Origin: an uncultured bacterium
GTDB lineage: Bacteria > Elusimicrobiota > Elusimicrobia > Elusimicrobiales > Elusimicrobiaceae
Length of the DNA: 64,000 nucleotides
Assembly (NCBI GenBank): GCA_949291365.1
Contig: CASEVJ010000005.1
Coordinates: 186,001 to 250,000 of the forward strand
Direction of reading: 5' to 3'
Each line of letters starts with the position of its first letter. Position 1 is the first letter of the stretch. Both the position numbers and the translations under genes were made by a program. The notes beneath the pieces were generated by a model. It was given only the letters and a program-made list of their open reading frames with translations. It was not told the DNA's origin and ran no database searches. Shown here one piece after another: positions 16,974 through 25,184 of this stretch.

Positions 16974-17415
16974 AAACAAAAAGAAAATAATCGCCGCTTA
17001 CGCATCAGTGCGGCCCCACACCACCGCCAAGTCAGAAGCCGCCAAAGAGCCGCAGAATAGAGCCCACATGCACAGCCCCGCACAACAGCCAAAGGCAGCA
17101 GCAACTATAGGGGCATTATAGCATAATTTGTAAGTTTTGTCAATATTTATTGTTAGTATTTTTTTATTTCTTCTTCTAAAAAATATTTTTTTACATTAGC
17201 AAAAGTTTATTTATAATAAGTTTTACAGCTGCCATTTTCTCTATTTTAAGTCCCTAATAATTCGTGTTTTCCCCCTGCTCTGCCGCTTCTTTCCCGCACC
17301 AATTTAAAACCCGGCTGGCATGGCGTTATTTGTTTGCGGTGTTGTATATTTTTTTGTTTCACCCTATGCACCTGATACAGCCGGATCAGCGTGCCATGCA
17401 TGGCCATAGCTGCTG
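16974..17415. other. Non-coding leader region between portal and terminase genes
   Basis: About 440 bases without a convincing gene. It contains a strong minus-strand promoter at 17115-17143 and an AT-rich stretch (about 17125-17270). Confidence 0.6.
17115..17143 (-). promoter_or_regulatory. Consensus promoter upstream of the portal operon
   Basis: Reading the minus strand: TTGACA (17138-17143), a 17-base spacer ending TGC, and TATAAT (17115-17120). It is nearly the same element as the terS promoter at 19584-19612. Both -35 and extended -10 match the housekeeping consensus exactly. Confidence 0.75.
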
Positions 17416-18735
17416 TTAAAGCACTTCATATTCCGTACGGGCAAATTCTCCGCCGGGGCGAACTGTTTTATGCACCGGCAGGGCAAACGTCAGCGCCAGC
17501 GCGTCTGCCAAATCCGGGCTGCGGCCGCTGCGGGCTTTCAGCTCTTCTTTACTCTCCAGTTTCAAACGTCCGGCGGCATCAAAATGATAACGTATGCCGC
17601 ACAAATCCGCCTTCAGCTCTGCCAGCGGCGGAAGCGCCCCTCCGCCTTGCAGCCAGGCACGCATTTCCCCCCACATTTCGGCGCGTTTATTGGCGTATTG
17701 GGCGGGCTTTAGCGGGGTGGAGCCAAAATGAATTTCCGTCACGCAAAACCCCAGCTGCCGCAACCGGTCTATCACACCGCCGCCGCAGCCGGCATCTATG
17801 AACACCGCGTCCGGGCGGAAACTTTCTATGCTCTGTGCCGTGCGGGCCGCCAGCGTCATTTGGTCGGTTTTGCACAATACTTCTGGTGCAAAGGCCTGCA
17901 ACCCCTGCCGCCTAAAAATAACACTGCGGTCTGCGCCAAACCGGGCCGGGTCTACGCCGATAATTTTAGGCGCGTGCGCTATTTCTGCCATGCCATATTG
18001 CCGCGCACACGCCTGCGACACCAAAGAAGAAGCCACCAGCACGTCTTCTGCATCGGCAGTAAAATCACACAAATATTCCTGACGGAACAAATGCTCCGGG
18101 GTGCGGCGGCGTATCTGTTCTAGCTCCGCCGCGTCAATGACACCCGTTTCATCGGCGGGAAATACGCCGCACCACCAATTTTGCGCCTCCTCCCGGGCGG
18201 CTTTTAGCGCATAATTATACAGTTCATAAAATTGATTTTGCCCTTTGGGCGTACCCGTAAACAATACCCAGCCACCGCGCGAAAGAAGCATAGGCCGCAC
18301 GATTTCATCAAACACATCGGGCTTGATTTGGGCATATTCGTCCAGCACCACGCCGTCGGCATAGGTGCCGCGCAGGGCGTCGGGGTTATCCGCCCCCAGC
18401 AACCATATTTTGGCCCCGTTGGGCAATTGCACAAGCAGTTCCGTCTCCGAAAGTTTTACCCCCGGCAGCGGCGCAGAGAACCGTTTGACATAATCCCAGG
18501 CAATCAGCTTGGTCTGCTTTAAAAACGGGGCAATATAAAAATAGCGCGGCGCCGGACGGGGGCACAACAGGGCGCTCTTAAGCAAATGATTTACCGCGCA
18601 TACAGTTTTACCCATCTGACGGTGCGTAACCAGCACGCAAAAGCGGTGCGTTTCCAGCGCCTGATGAATAAGCGGCTGCGGATAACGCGGCTGATAAGGA
18701 ATAACTACAGCGGAAGAGATTTGTTTGCGTTTCAT
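17416..18735 (-). CDS. Large terminase subunit
   Basis: A 439-residue DNA-packaging motor. Walker A-like RQMGKT is at residues 39-44, Walker B VVLDEY at about 129-134, and the coupling motif TGTPKG at about 160-165. The C-terminal RNaseH-like nuclease has Asp residues at IIGVDPARFG (about D262), VFIDAGCGGG (about D314) and near SPDLADALALTFA. All key residues appear intact. The ATG at 18735 overlaps the terS stop (ATGA), so translation is coupled. A longer TTG start at 18747 is possible. It cuts concatemeric DNA and pumps it into the prohead. Confidence 0.92.
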   Translation of the reverse strand: MKRKQISSAVVIPYQPRYPQPLIHQALETHRFCVLVTHRQMGKTVCAVNHLLKSALLCPRPAPRYFYIAPFLKQTKLIAWDYVKRFSAPLPGVKLSETELLVQLPNGAKIWLLGADNPDALRGTYADGVVLDEYAQIKPDVFDEIVRPMLLSRGGWVLFTGTPKGQNQFYELYNYALKAAREEAQNWWCGVFPADETGVIDAAELEQIRRRTPEHLFRQEYLCDFTADAEDVLVASSLVSQACARQYGMAEIAHAPKIIGVDPARFGADRSVIFRRQGLQAFAPEVLCKTDQMTLAARTAQSIESFRPDAVFIDAGCGGGVIDRLRQLGFCVTEIHFGSTPLKPAQYANKRAEMWGEMRAWLQGGGALPPLAELKADLCGIRYHFDAAGRLKLESKEELKARSGRSPDLADALALTFALPVHKTVRPGGEFARTEYEVL

Positions 18736-19475
18736 TCTTTTTCCCAACGGACTACCAACGGGCGCGGAGCGGAAGCGGGTTCATTTTTTCCGTCGCTCCA
18801 TCCTAAAATATTTTTAGCCGTAAACATGGCAAAAGATGCAGAATAATTGCCCCGCAAACTATTTTGGATTAAAATATCTCCCTGCAAATCACGCGCTTTT
18901 TTGGCGGCCTCGGCAAAAGAGGGCTCTCGCTCTTCCCATTCCAACAGCACCTGCTGCGTCACGCCCAAACTGCGTGCAAATGCCGCAAAAGTGGGCAGCT
19001 CCGCCGCCGTTTCTAGTAGGGAAATGGAGCCGTCCTTTTTGATTACCTCGGTCACTTTAAAAGGAGCCACGTCAAAAAACGCCAGCAGCTGTTCACTGTA
19101 CTGCGGGCGGAACTGGGGCACTGCCCGGGTGCGGCGGCGCTTTGCAGAGGTGGTTTTACGCTTTTTTGCGGGAGCCAAAGACGCGCGCCGGGCCGGATCA
19201 GAAACAGGCGCTACGGCAGACTCATTAGAAACAGAAACCAGAGTCGCCGGGCTTTTTGCAGAGGTGGTTTTGCCCTTTTTAGCGGATTTGGCAGGCAGGA
19301 GAGGGCTGCTTACTGTGTTTATGTCCGGTGAGAGCCCATCAGCCACGGCTTGAGCCAACGGCGCGACCCCAGCAGACGCTATTACCCCCCTTGCAACGGA
19401 CGGGCAGACATTTTGCTCCGCTTTTTCCGCGACGGCAGCCGGCACTGGGCCGGCAGAAATAGATTTTTTATTCAA
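18732..19475 (-). CDS. Small terminase subunit
   Basis: A 247-residue protein. The C-terminal half fits phage small terminases: helix-turn-helix LPTFAAFARSLGVTQQVLLE followed by FAEAAKKARDLQGDILIQNS, and then SFAMFTAKNILGWSDGKNE. The N-terminal 120 residues are low-complexity, Ala/Ser/Lys rich, with two AKK..KTTSAK repeats (about 64-73 and 102-112) that may bind DNA non-specifically. The start is TTG at 19475 with TAGGAG six bases upstream. It is the first gene of the module, behind the promoter/operator at 19552-19612. Confidence 0.82.
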   Translation of the reverse strand: MNKKSISAGPVPAAVAEKAEQNVCPSVARGVIASAGVAPLAQAVADGLSPDINTVSSPLLPAKSAKKGKTTSAKSPATLVSVSNESAVAPVSDPARRASLAPAKKRKTTSAKRRRTRAVPQFRPQYSEQLLAFFDVAPFKVTEVIKKDGSISLLETAAELPTFAAFARSLGVTQQVLLEWEEREPSFAEAAKKARDLQGDILIQNSLRGNYSASFAMFTAKNILGWSDGKNEPASAPRPLVVRWEKE

Positions 19476-19551
19476 AACAAACTCCTAAAGGAAAGCCCAA
19501 ACAACGCCCTCAAGCGCCGTTTGGAAACAGATAGGAAATATAGGGATAAAA

Positions 19552-19579
19552 AAATACAAACAGAGGATTGTTTGTATTT
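19552..19579. promoter_or_regulatory. Operator-like inverted repeat at the terS transcription start
   Basis: Perfect 10-base arms AAATACAAAC (19552-19561) and GTTTGTATTT (19570-19579) with an 8-base centre, placed immediately downstream of the -10 so that it covers the expected start site. On the minus strand it is followed by a T-run, so it could instead act as a weak early terminator. Confidence 0.6.
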
Positions 19580-19583
19580 AATT

Positions 19584-19612
19584 ATTATAGCAAATTAACT
19601 GAATTTTGTCAA
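19584..19612 (-). promoter_or_regulatory. Consensus promoter of the terminase operon
   Basis: Minus strand: TTGACA (19607-19612), 17-base spacer ending TTTGC, TATAAT (19584-19589). It matches the promoter at 17115-17143 in both hexamers, the AAA after the -35, spacer length and the TGC extension. Confidence 0.8.
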
Positions 19613-20143
19613 ATAATATAAATTTTTCACCCAGTCCGCCGTGTTAACAGCGGACTATTTCAATGCTATAGCACTAGGACAAACAAAAAACCATATTGTG
19701 GCATGTTATCCTGCCGCAATAAAGCAGGAATTGCTTCGTTACGGCGCAGACAGGGCCGATAATTCTAGAATAAGGAAAATACAAGAAATTATATTTTTTC
19801 AGAGAATACACCCTTTCTGCTCACCAGGAAAGCGGTGCGTGAATTACAGGATTTGCGCCTTGGAGCCGGCGCGGCAGGGCATGGCCCATTTGCTAAAGAA
19901 AACGGATGTAAATTGCGGGCTTTCCCTACAGCATGGGCGTTGCCGGGCCCTCTGGGTGGGGAAACGGCACGGGAATTGGAAGATTTATGGCTCACAACCA
20001 GCAAGACAGGGGCCCCTTATGCAAGCAAGCGGCCCACCCACACAAAGCCCATCTGTATCCCCACCGAAAGACAGGGATATAAAAGAACAGCCACGAAAAA
20101 TCTATTTTTGGAAAGCAACAGCAGACGCCAAGCACGCCTCGCT
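19613..20143. other. Spacer between phage module and pilus operon
   Basis: About 530 bases with no clearly supported gene. It is AT-rich up to about 19800 and then more balanced; see the doubtful open frame at 19835-20221. No tRNA and no obvious attachment-site duplication with the left end (about 777-950) was found by eye. Confidence 0.5.
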
Positions 20144-20221
20144 TCAGCGCGCGCCGTCGGCCCAACGCCAAAAAGCATCTTCAAAATTAGCCGTTGTATT
20201 ATAGCGGTAGGCACGGGCTAA
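19835..20221 (+). CDS. Doubtful open frame with internal duplication
   Basis: A GTG start with AGGA upstream gives 128 residues. It contains two similar segments, RELQDLRLGAG and RELEDLWLTTS, about 45 residues apart, after KAVR and ETA respectively. The frame is open for 22 codons further upstream without a start codon. Its 3' end runs antisense into the peptidase gene for 78 bases. It may be a gene remnant or a non-coding repeat with a chance frame. No family was recognised. Confidence 0.25.
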   Translation: MRELQDLRLGAGAAGHGPFAKENGCKLRAFPTAWALPGPLGGETARELEDLWLTTSKTGAPYASKRPTHTKPICIPTERQGYKRTATKNLFLESNSRRQARLASARAVGPTPKSIFKISRCIIAVGTG

Positions 20222-21859
20222 TGCTTTTTCAGCCGAATAGGGCTGATAAACGGGTTTGCCGTTTGCATCGCGCGCGGGGAAGCCCGTGCGCGGGTCGCGC
20301 ACTTGTTCCCCTTGTGACATCAGGCGGGTAAACTGTTCAAACTGCATACGGTTAGAAGGAGAAAGCGAGCCGGCGGGATTTAACAAAAAGCGCACCATGG
20401 TATAGGCCTGAAAATACCAATCCTGCGCTTTGCCGCGGCCTTCCATAGAGGAGAGAGACCCCTCCTGCATAAATTCATCAAATGGCATAAAATACAGCGG
20501 CTGGCCGCCGCGCGGCTGCTTGGCAGAGGTAAAAGAGCGGGTGCCAAACATATTGCTGGAAGAAAAATTTGCCACCTGCGTTTCTTTGCTGCGCTGGAAA
20601 TTAAGCGTTTTAAAATCGTTCCCCCACGGGCCGCCTTTGGTACCGTTATAGGCCTGGTCTTCCATATACACCGCCAATCCTTCGTCCAGCCAGGCGGGCG
20701 TCATTAAACGGCCGGTTTTATATTTATCAAAAAATTTCTGCGTAAAAATGTGTACCAGCTCATGGGTAAACACTTCTTTGAGTTCCTGCTGTTTGCCCGG
20801 CTCGTCATATACCACAATTTCCCCGCGCGTAGGATATGCAAGCGCACGCGTCCAGGCCTGGGCATTGGGCTCATGTTTAAGGTAGCTGCTATGGTCTTGA
20901 TAGACAAATACACGCACTTTGTCTGACATCATCCACGGGATATTGCGCCGCAAAGTAGAATAAGCCGACTCAAAAGTCATGCCCATATTGGACGAGCTAA
21001 TGCCATTGTCGCGCTTTTGGGTATAAATCGTAAAATGTGTAGAAGAAGAAGGCACCCACTCCACGCCGGGCCGGAAATCATTCGGATTAAAAGGCCGGTT
21101 GGACGGGGCCGCTGGAGCCGTATGGGCAGATTCAGAAGCGGCAGGCGGAATAAAACGGCCCGCAGTAGCTTCTTCACGCGCCTGACGGATAATGCGCGCC
21201 GCATAATCCAGCTCCTCTTGGGCAATGGCCTGGCGGGAGGCCTCCTCCGCATCAGCGGCAGTCCCCGCCGCAGGAGCCGTATCTGCCGTTGCCGCGCCCG
21301 TACGTTCCCCGGCTAACAAACCATTATGGGTTTCAATTTCTTTTTCCGTCGGTGTAGGCGCCACCGCGGTAGTGGCAGCTGGCTTTGCCGCCGCAGCCGG
21401 AGCTTTGGGTTTAGCAGCTGGTTTTACCGTTTTAGAAACGCTTCTCGCCGGAGTACTGCGGGGAGCCGAAGTAACAGGCACTTGCGTTTTTACCACATTT
21501 CCTGAAGAAAGGGGCATTTCCAGCACATTGCCGGAAGCGGTTTTAGGCGTTGTTTGGGGTACTGGCTGGGAAACAGCCGCAGCGGTAGAGGCCACACTGG
21601 CAGCCGCCTCACTGGCAGAAGCCGGGGCTGGAGCCGACTCCGTGGATTTGGCCTTTTTATTTTGCACGGGAGCCACAGAATCTGCCGTACCCATAATCTC
21701 CGACGCGCCCAAAGAACGCTTGATTAAATCTATACTAGAGGCAGGGGCTTCCACCGCATCTGCCGCCTGCAATGAATCCTGCGGATACGCCACGGCCTGC
21801 GCCTGCAAGGCCATGGTAGAAAATACGAAAAAGGGAAAGAGAAAAAAATATTTTTTCAT
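20144..21859 (-). CDS. Secreted HExxH metallopeptidase (gluzincin-like) in the pilus operon
   Basis: A 571-residue protein with a signal peptide (MKKYFFLFPFFVFSTMALQA). It has a long Ala/Pro/Ser/Thr-rich linker (about residues 30-255) and then a catalytic domain. The zinc site is HELVH (about 366-370) with the downstream WLDEGLAVYMED glutamate (about 393), the gluzincin pattern of peptidase-MA-like proteins. The ATG at 21859 has GGAG upstream; a start 15 bases further up lacks one. It is the last gene of the pilus operon, 21 bases after the PilX-like gene. It probably acts in the periplasm or at the surface; processing pilins or cell wall around the pilus is inference. Confidence 0.8.
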   Translation of the reverse strand: MKKYFFLFPFFVFSTMALQAQAVAYPQDSLQAADAVEAPASSIDLIKRSLGASEIMGTADSVAPVQNKKAKSTESAPAPASASEAAASVASTAAAVSQPVPQTTPKTASGNVLEMPLSSGNVVKTQVPVTSAPRSTPARSVSKTVKPAAKPKAPAAAAKPAATTAVAPTPTEKEIETHNGLLAGERTGAATADTAPAAGTAADAEEASRQAIAQEELDYAARIIRQAREEATAGRFIPPAASESAHTAPAAPSNRPFNPNDFRPGVEWVPSSSTHFTIYTQKRDNGISSSNMGMTFESAYSTLRRNIPWMMSDKVRVFVYQDHSSYLKHEPNAQAWTRALAYPTRGEIVVYDEPGKQQELKEVFTHELVHIFTQKFFDKYKTGRLMTPAWLDEGLAVYMEDQAYNGTKGGPWGNDFKTLNFQRSKETQVANFSSSNMFGTRSFTSAKQPRGGQPLYFMPFDEFMQEGSLSSMEGRGKAQDWYFQAYTMVRFLLNPAGSLSPSNRMQFEQFTRLMSQGEQVRDPRTGFPARDANGKPVYQPYSAEKALARAYRYNTTANFEDAFWRWADGAR

Positions 21860-21880
21860 CAACAGGCGCTCCACGGGAAA

Positions 21881-22330
21881 CTATAAAGCGTCTCCCCCTC
21901 TGGTAATTTCATAAACAATTTGCCGCATTTCGCCATAGTTTGCTTTGGCGTCCTCATCAAAATAGGCCTGTACCTGAAAATCAAATCCACCATAGGGGTT
22001 TGCAATTGTACAAGTATACGTCTCGACAATATTGTCTGCCGGACAAGTGGAAGGGTCACTCCCGCCGTTGCAATACATATATGGTTTTCCGCCGTTGCCC
22101 ACCCCATTCAAATCCCGGGTAAAGGCCTCCGGGGTCTTTTTAGACCACAAAGAATTAACCTCTGCCATACAGCTTTGTATCAAGGCCTGGGCAGAAACCG
22201 TACGGCGTGTACGGCGGGCAGAAGTGGTGCGTGAGAGCGACGCGCGCAGCAACATCGTGGCAATACCGGCCAAAATGACGGTAATTAATAAAACTTGCAT
22301 TAAGGCAGCGCCTTTTTTATTGAGTTTCAT
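21881..22330 (-). CDS. PilX-like minor pilin (no Glu5)
   Basis: A 149-residue protein with leader MKLNKKG|AALMQVLLITVI. The residue at mature position 5 is Gln, not Glu, and the AAL start resembles PilX/GspK-type tip subunits. A single hydrophobic helix is followed by a short globular domain with four Cys. The Shine-Dalgarno is AAGGGG. It lies with PilW-like and PilV-like genes and probably forms the initiation/tip complex. Confidence 0.78.
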   Translation of the reverse strand: MKLNKKGAALMQVLLITVILAGIATMLLRASLSRTTSARRTRRTVSAQALIQSCMAEVNSLWSKKTPEAFTRDLNGVGNGGKPYMYCNGGSDPSTCPADNIVETYTCTIANPYGGFDFQVQAYFDEDAKANYGEMRQIVYEITRGGDAL

Positions 22331-22339
22331 AGAATCCCC

Positions 22340-23041
22340 TTAATATCCCATAGGCATAGCAAACGTCTCTTCTATCACATCATTTACTATTGGTTTGCTG
22401 TTCAGCTCCGTAATAACATGCACCGTCAGCACGCTGTTTGTGTCCGTACGGCTGATTGCATCAGCGGAGAACCACGGTACAGGATAGCTCCCCGAAATAT
22501 ATTTCACATTGTTTAACAGCAAATTGCTAGATGCTAAAGAACTGCAGGCCCCATCCCCTATTGTGTATTTAGACCCGCTTTCCAAACGGTAGATAGCCCC
22601 GCCGCGTTTGGCACCGCTGGGTACAATATTAGCCGTATCAGAGCCACAGAGAAAACAATAGGTAATGTACTTAACAGTCGGAGAAGCCGTGGCTGCAGAA
22701 TCGGTGACAGAAAATATGAGTGCATTACCGGCAGAATCCACATTCTGAGCCAGCTGAAGAAGCGCCACCCCGCTGGAACTGCAAGAAACGGCTCCGCCCA
22801 CATAATCCACACGCGTAGATTGGTTTATATCCCGGCGAAGCGTACGCAGGAAAGTGGACAAATTATTGCGCAGCATCACTTTGCTGCGGCCTACTCCGGA
22901 CTCCCGCGCAGCCGCACGTGTAAGCGAGGCCAGCGCCACCCCAATCAGCCCCACAATCATAACCGCCAATAACACTTCCGTCAGTGTAAACCCGCGGCGG
23001 TGATTAGCCCCAAACCGCTTGACAAAACTTATATATTTCAT
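22340..23041 (-). CDS. PilW-like minor pilin
   Basis: A 233-residue protein with leader MKYISFVKRFGANHRRG|FTLTE and a hydrophobic helix LLAVMIVGLIGVALA. It is larger than the major-type pilins, which is typical of PilW/GspJ. The start at 23041 overlaps the PilV-like stop by 4 bases (ATGA), so the longer frame from 23059 is unlikely. It is expected to join the minor-pilin priming complex. Confidence 0.8.
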   Translation of the reverse strand: MKYISFVKRFGANHRRGFTLTEVLLAVMIVGLIGVALASLTRAAARESGVGRSKVMLRNNLSTFLRTLRRDINQSTRVDYVGGAVSCSSSGVALLQLAQNVDSAGNALIFSVTDSAATASPTVKYITYCFLCGSDTANIVPSGAKRGGAIYRLESGSKYTIGDGACSSLASSNLLLNNVKYISGSYPVPWFSADAISRTDTNSVLTVHVITELNSKPIVNDVIEETFAMPMGY

Positions 23042-23568
23042 AATGTAAACCCATTGCATGTAATATTAAATGTGATTTGCCGCACAGACTGCCCGTTTAT
23101 ATCCTGAGTAGATGTCGCCTCGCCGCTGGCATTGCGCTGTTTAAGGCGGTCTACCGCCCGCAAACTGGCCGATTCTCCTGTTAAGCCAGTAGCCATATTA
23201 GACACCGTATACGTAAAAGAAGAACTATTGCCGTCGCAAATAGGAGGCAACAAACAATCAATATTATGCGCACCGGTCGAGAGAACCGTATTAATAGACG
23301 GTTCTGTTCCGCACAATCCCCTCGTTAAATTTGAATTTAAGGCCTCAAGATTACTTCCCATACCGCTGGGGAATACATACGCCTGTAATTTTTGGGCGGC
23401 CTTGTCTATGGCCAAAGCCATTTCTTCACGCAAATCCGGTTGAGCTGACTTACGTGATACAGACAACAATACGCCAAATGTCCCCGTTGCCACCAACGCC
23501 AGCAGCGTCATGGCAATCAATCCTTCCAGTACGGTTACACCTTTTTTGTTTGCTAAAAACTTTTTCAT
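23038..23568 (-). CDS. PilV-like minor pilin
   Basis: A 176-residue protein with leader MKKFLANKKG|VTVLEGLIAM, with Glu at mature position 5 and Val, not Phe, at position 1, as in PilV/GspI. The hydrophobic helix continues to about residue 35. The Shine-Dalgarno is AGGAAA before ATG 23568; the longer frame is not supported. Cys residues in the C-terminal domain suggest disulfides. Confidence 0.8.
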   Translation of the reverse strand: MKKFLANKKGVTVLEGLIAMTLLALVATGTFGVLLSVSRKSAQPDLREEMALAIDKAAQKLQAYVFPSGMGSNLEALNSNLTRGLCGTEPSINTVLSTGAHNIDCLLPPICDGNSSSFTYTVSNMATGLTGESASLRAVDRLKQRNASGEATSTQDINGQSVRQITFNITCNGFTL

Positions 23569-23576
23569 ATTGTTTC

Positions 23577-24116
23577 CTAATCTTCCGAATCCCATACTTT
23601 TAAATCCTGCCCTATAGACATACTATAGGACGAATCGGTATATTTAGCTCCAGCCGAAGAACTATCTCCCACAGCCGCAGCATATACAATATCGTCCGGA
23701 TTGCTGGATTTATAATTTAAACAAGGATAAGTGCCCACCGGCGCATCAGCAGTTCCACAAATCAGGAAAGTATATGGCAAATCAAAATCCTTCCAATCTA
23801 AAAAATTACACGCAAACAGCTGCCCCACATGACTATTGCTGCGGGAGCCAGGAATGCCGCTGGCGGCCACATCAACACACGACTGCCCTGCAAATGTTTC
23901 CGCAGAGGAACCGGTAAAGTCCCCATACACATCCGCCCCTTTTGTATATTGGTAATACGAACGGCGTGCCTCTGCCATTTTCTTCAGCGCGGCTTTGGCA
24001 CGGGCATTATATAAATCATAACGCACGCTACGGATAGCCGGCACCGCAAAACTGACCACCAAGGCAATCACCAGCAACACAAACAAAATTTCCATCAACG
24101 TAAAACCTTTTTTCAT
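23577..24116 (-). CDS. Pilin-like protein of the pilus operon
   Basis: A 179-residue protein with leader MKKG|FTLMEILFVLLVIALV, Glu at mature position 5. Then comes a basic helix (NARAKAALKKMAEARRSYYQ) and a globular domain with four Cys, ending DLKVWDSED. The start at 24116 has AAGGTG upstream. It lies among three pilins upstream of the V/W/X-type minor pilins. Confidence 0.85.
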   Translation of the reverse strand: MKKGFTLMEILFVLLVIALVVSFAVPAIRSVRYDLYNARAKAALKKMAEARRSYYQYTKGADVYGDFTGSSAETFAGQSCVDVAASGIPGSRSNSHVGQLFACNFLDWKDFDLPYTFLICGTADAPVGTYPCLNYKSSNPDDIVYAAAVGDSSSAGAKYTDSSYSMSIGQDLKVWDSED

Positions 24117-24128
24117 AGCATACACCTT

Positions 24129-24656
24129 TTACGAAAGGGTTTCTTTTCCGCCCTGTGCTTCATAATAACAATATTTATAACTTTTATATCTGGCAGGCAA
24201 TTTAGCATCCGAACGGACGCCTACACAAGCCACCGGCTTTTCAGAACTGTAATTAACACAAGGATTCGTTGTTTTTTTATCACATACATAATACTGGAAA
24301 TAGTCGCTGTTCCAGTCCCCATTCTCCAAAAACCCACAAGCAATCAGAGAACTTGGGGGCCAACCTGTGGAATTTTGCACCCCGCCAGAATTAAGCACAC
24401 ATCCCGTAGTGGAGGTATTTGCAATAGAAGCAGACGAAAACACCGCCGAAGTAGGGTATTCTATTCTGGCCCGTAACACGGCCGCCGCCAGCTGATCAAC
24501 ATTCCCTTTTGCCTGCGCCCAACGGGTCTCCGCCACACCATTACGGTAGGAATTAGTAGCAAAAACCATCAAAATACCAATAATGGTAGCCGCTACCAGC
24601 AGCTCCACTAACGTAAATCCTTTCCGTGCACACAGCGATATGCCTTTCTTCGCCAT
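24129..24656 (-). CDS. Pilin-like protein of the pilus operon
   Basis: A 175-residue protein with a longer leader MAKKGISLCARKG|FTLVE and hydrophobic helix LLVAATIIGILMVFA. The globular part has at least six Cys (for example CGFLENGDW and YYVCDKKTTNPCVNY). The Shine-Dalgarno is GGGGA. It shares the C-x-V-N-Y type motif with its neighbour at 23577 (YPCLNY), suggesting duplication. Confidence 0.85.
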   Translation of the reverse strand: MAKKGISLCARKGFTLVELLVAATIIGILMVFATNSYRNGVAETRWAQAKGNVDQLAAAVLRARIEYPTSAVFSSASIANTSTTGCVLNSGGVQNSTGWPPSSLIACGFLENGDWNSDYFQYYVCDKKTTNPCVNYSSEKPVACVGVRSDAKLPARYKSYKYCYYEAQGGKETLS

Positions 24657-24670
24657 ATTATCCCCTTTTC

Positions 24671-25174
24671 TTAATTATTGTGCAAGTTTCCATGTTTGTC
24701 AATATAGGCACATTTGTATAAATTTTCCGCACCTTGGTCATACATGCAAGCCACGCCTTCAGCAGAACAGCCGTAACAGGAAGCCGTGCCAACAGTACTT
24801 AAATTGTAGTAGTACCCTTTATATCTGCCAGATTCAAAAGGGACTTTCGGCAGATATTTATTGCACTGCAGATAATACAACAGAAGCCCTTGGGAGCCAT
24901 CTCCCGGAGAGGAAGGACAGGTATCTGACGAAGCCGTATTATTAGCATTAAACTGGAAATTGTAACTTAATGAAGGGTACTCTTCATGCACCATGCGCAT
25001 GGCATTGCCAGCTTCCATCAATACACCTAATGCCGCCAAATATCGGTTTCGTTCCTGGGCTTTGCGGTAAGAAGGGACGGCAAACATCGTCACCAATACC
25101 GCAATCAACACCACCACCAATACTTCCAACAAGGTAAACCCGCCGCAAAACGGCCTCCGTGCATTTTTTTTCAT
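24671..25174 (-). CDS. Pilin-like protein, first pilin after PilC
   Basis: A 167-residue protein with leader MKKNARRPFCGG|FTLLEVLVVV, Glu at mature position 5. The start at 25174 has AAGGAG upstream and overlaps the PilC stop slightly upstream of it by position only (PilC ends 25185). The globular domain has four or more Cys, including CYGCSAEGVAC. It is a candidate major pilin by position directly after PilC, but several equally plausible pilins follow. Confidence 0.85.
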   Translation of the reverse strand: MKKNARRPFCGGFTLLEVLVVVLIAVLVTMFAVPSYRKAQERNRYLAALGVLMEAGNAMRMVHEEYPSLSYNFQFNANNTASSDTCPSSPGDGSQGLLLYYLQCNKYLPKVPFESGRYKGYYYNLSTVGTASCYGCSAEGVACMYDQGAENLYKCAYIDKHGNLHNN

Positions 25175-25184
25175 ATTCCGCTCC

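Noticed and set aside
16703-17104. 133-codon minus-strand frame starting just after the 17115 promoter
   Set aside because: No Shine-Dalgarno, and the opposite strand carries a better supported membrane-protein gene with AGGAGG.
951-19475. Diversity-generating retroelement, suggested by BPP-1-like capsid genes
   Set aside because: No reverse transcriptase, template/variable repeat pair or C-type lectin tip was found; the fibre tip is leucine-rich.
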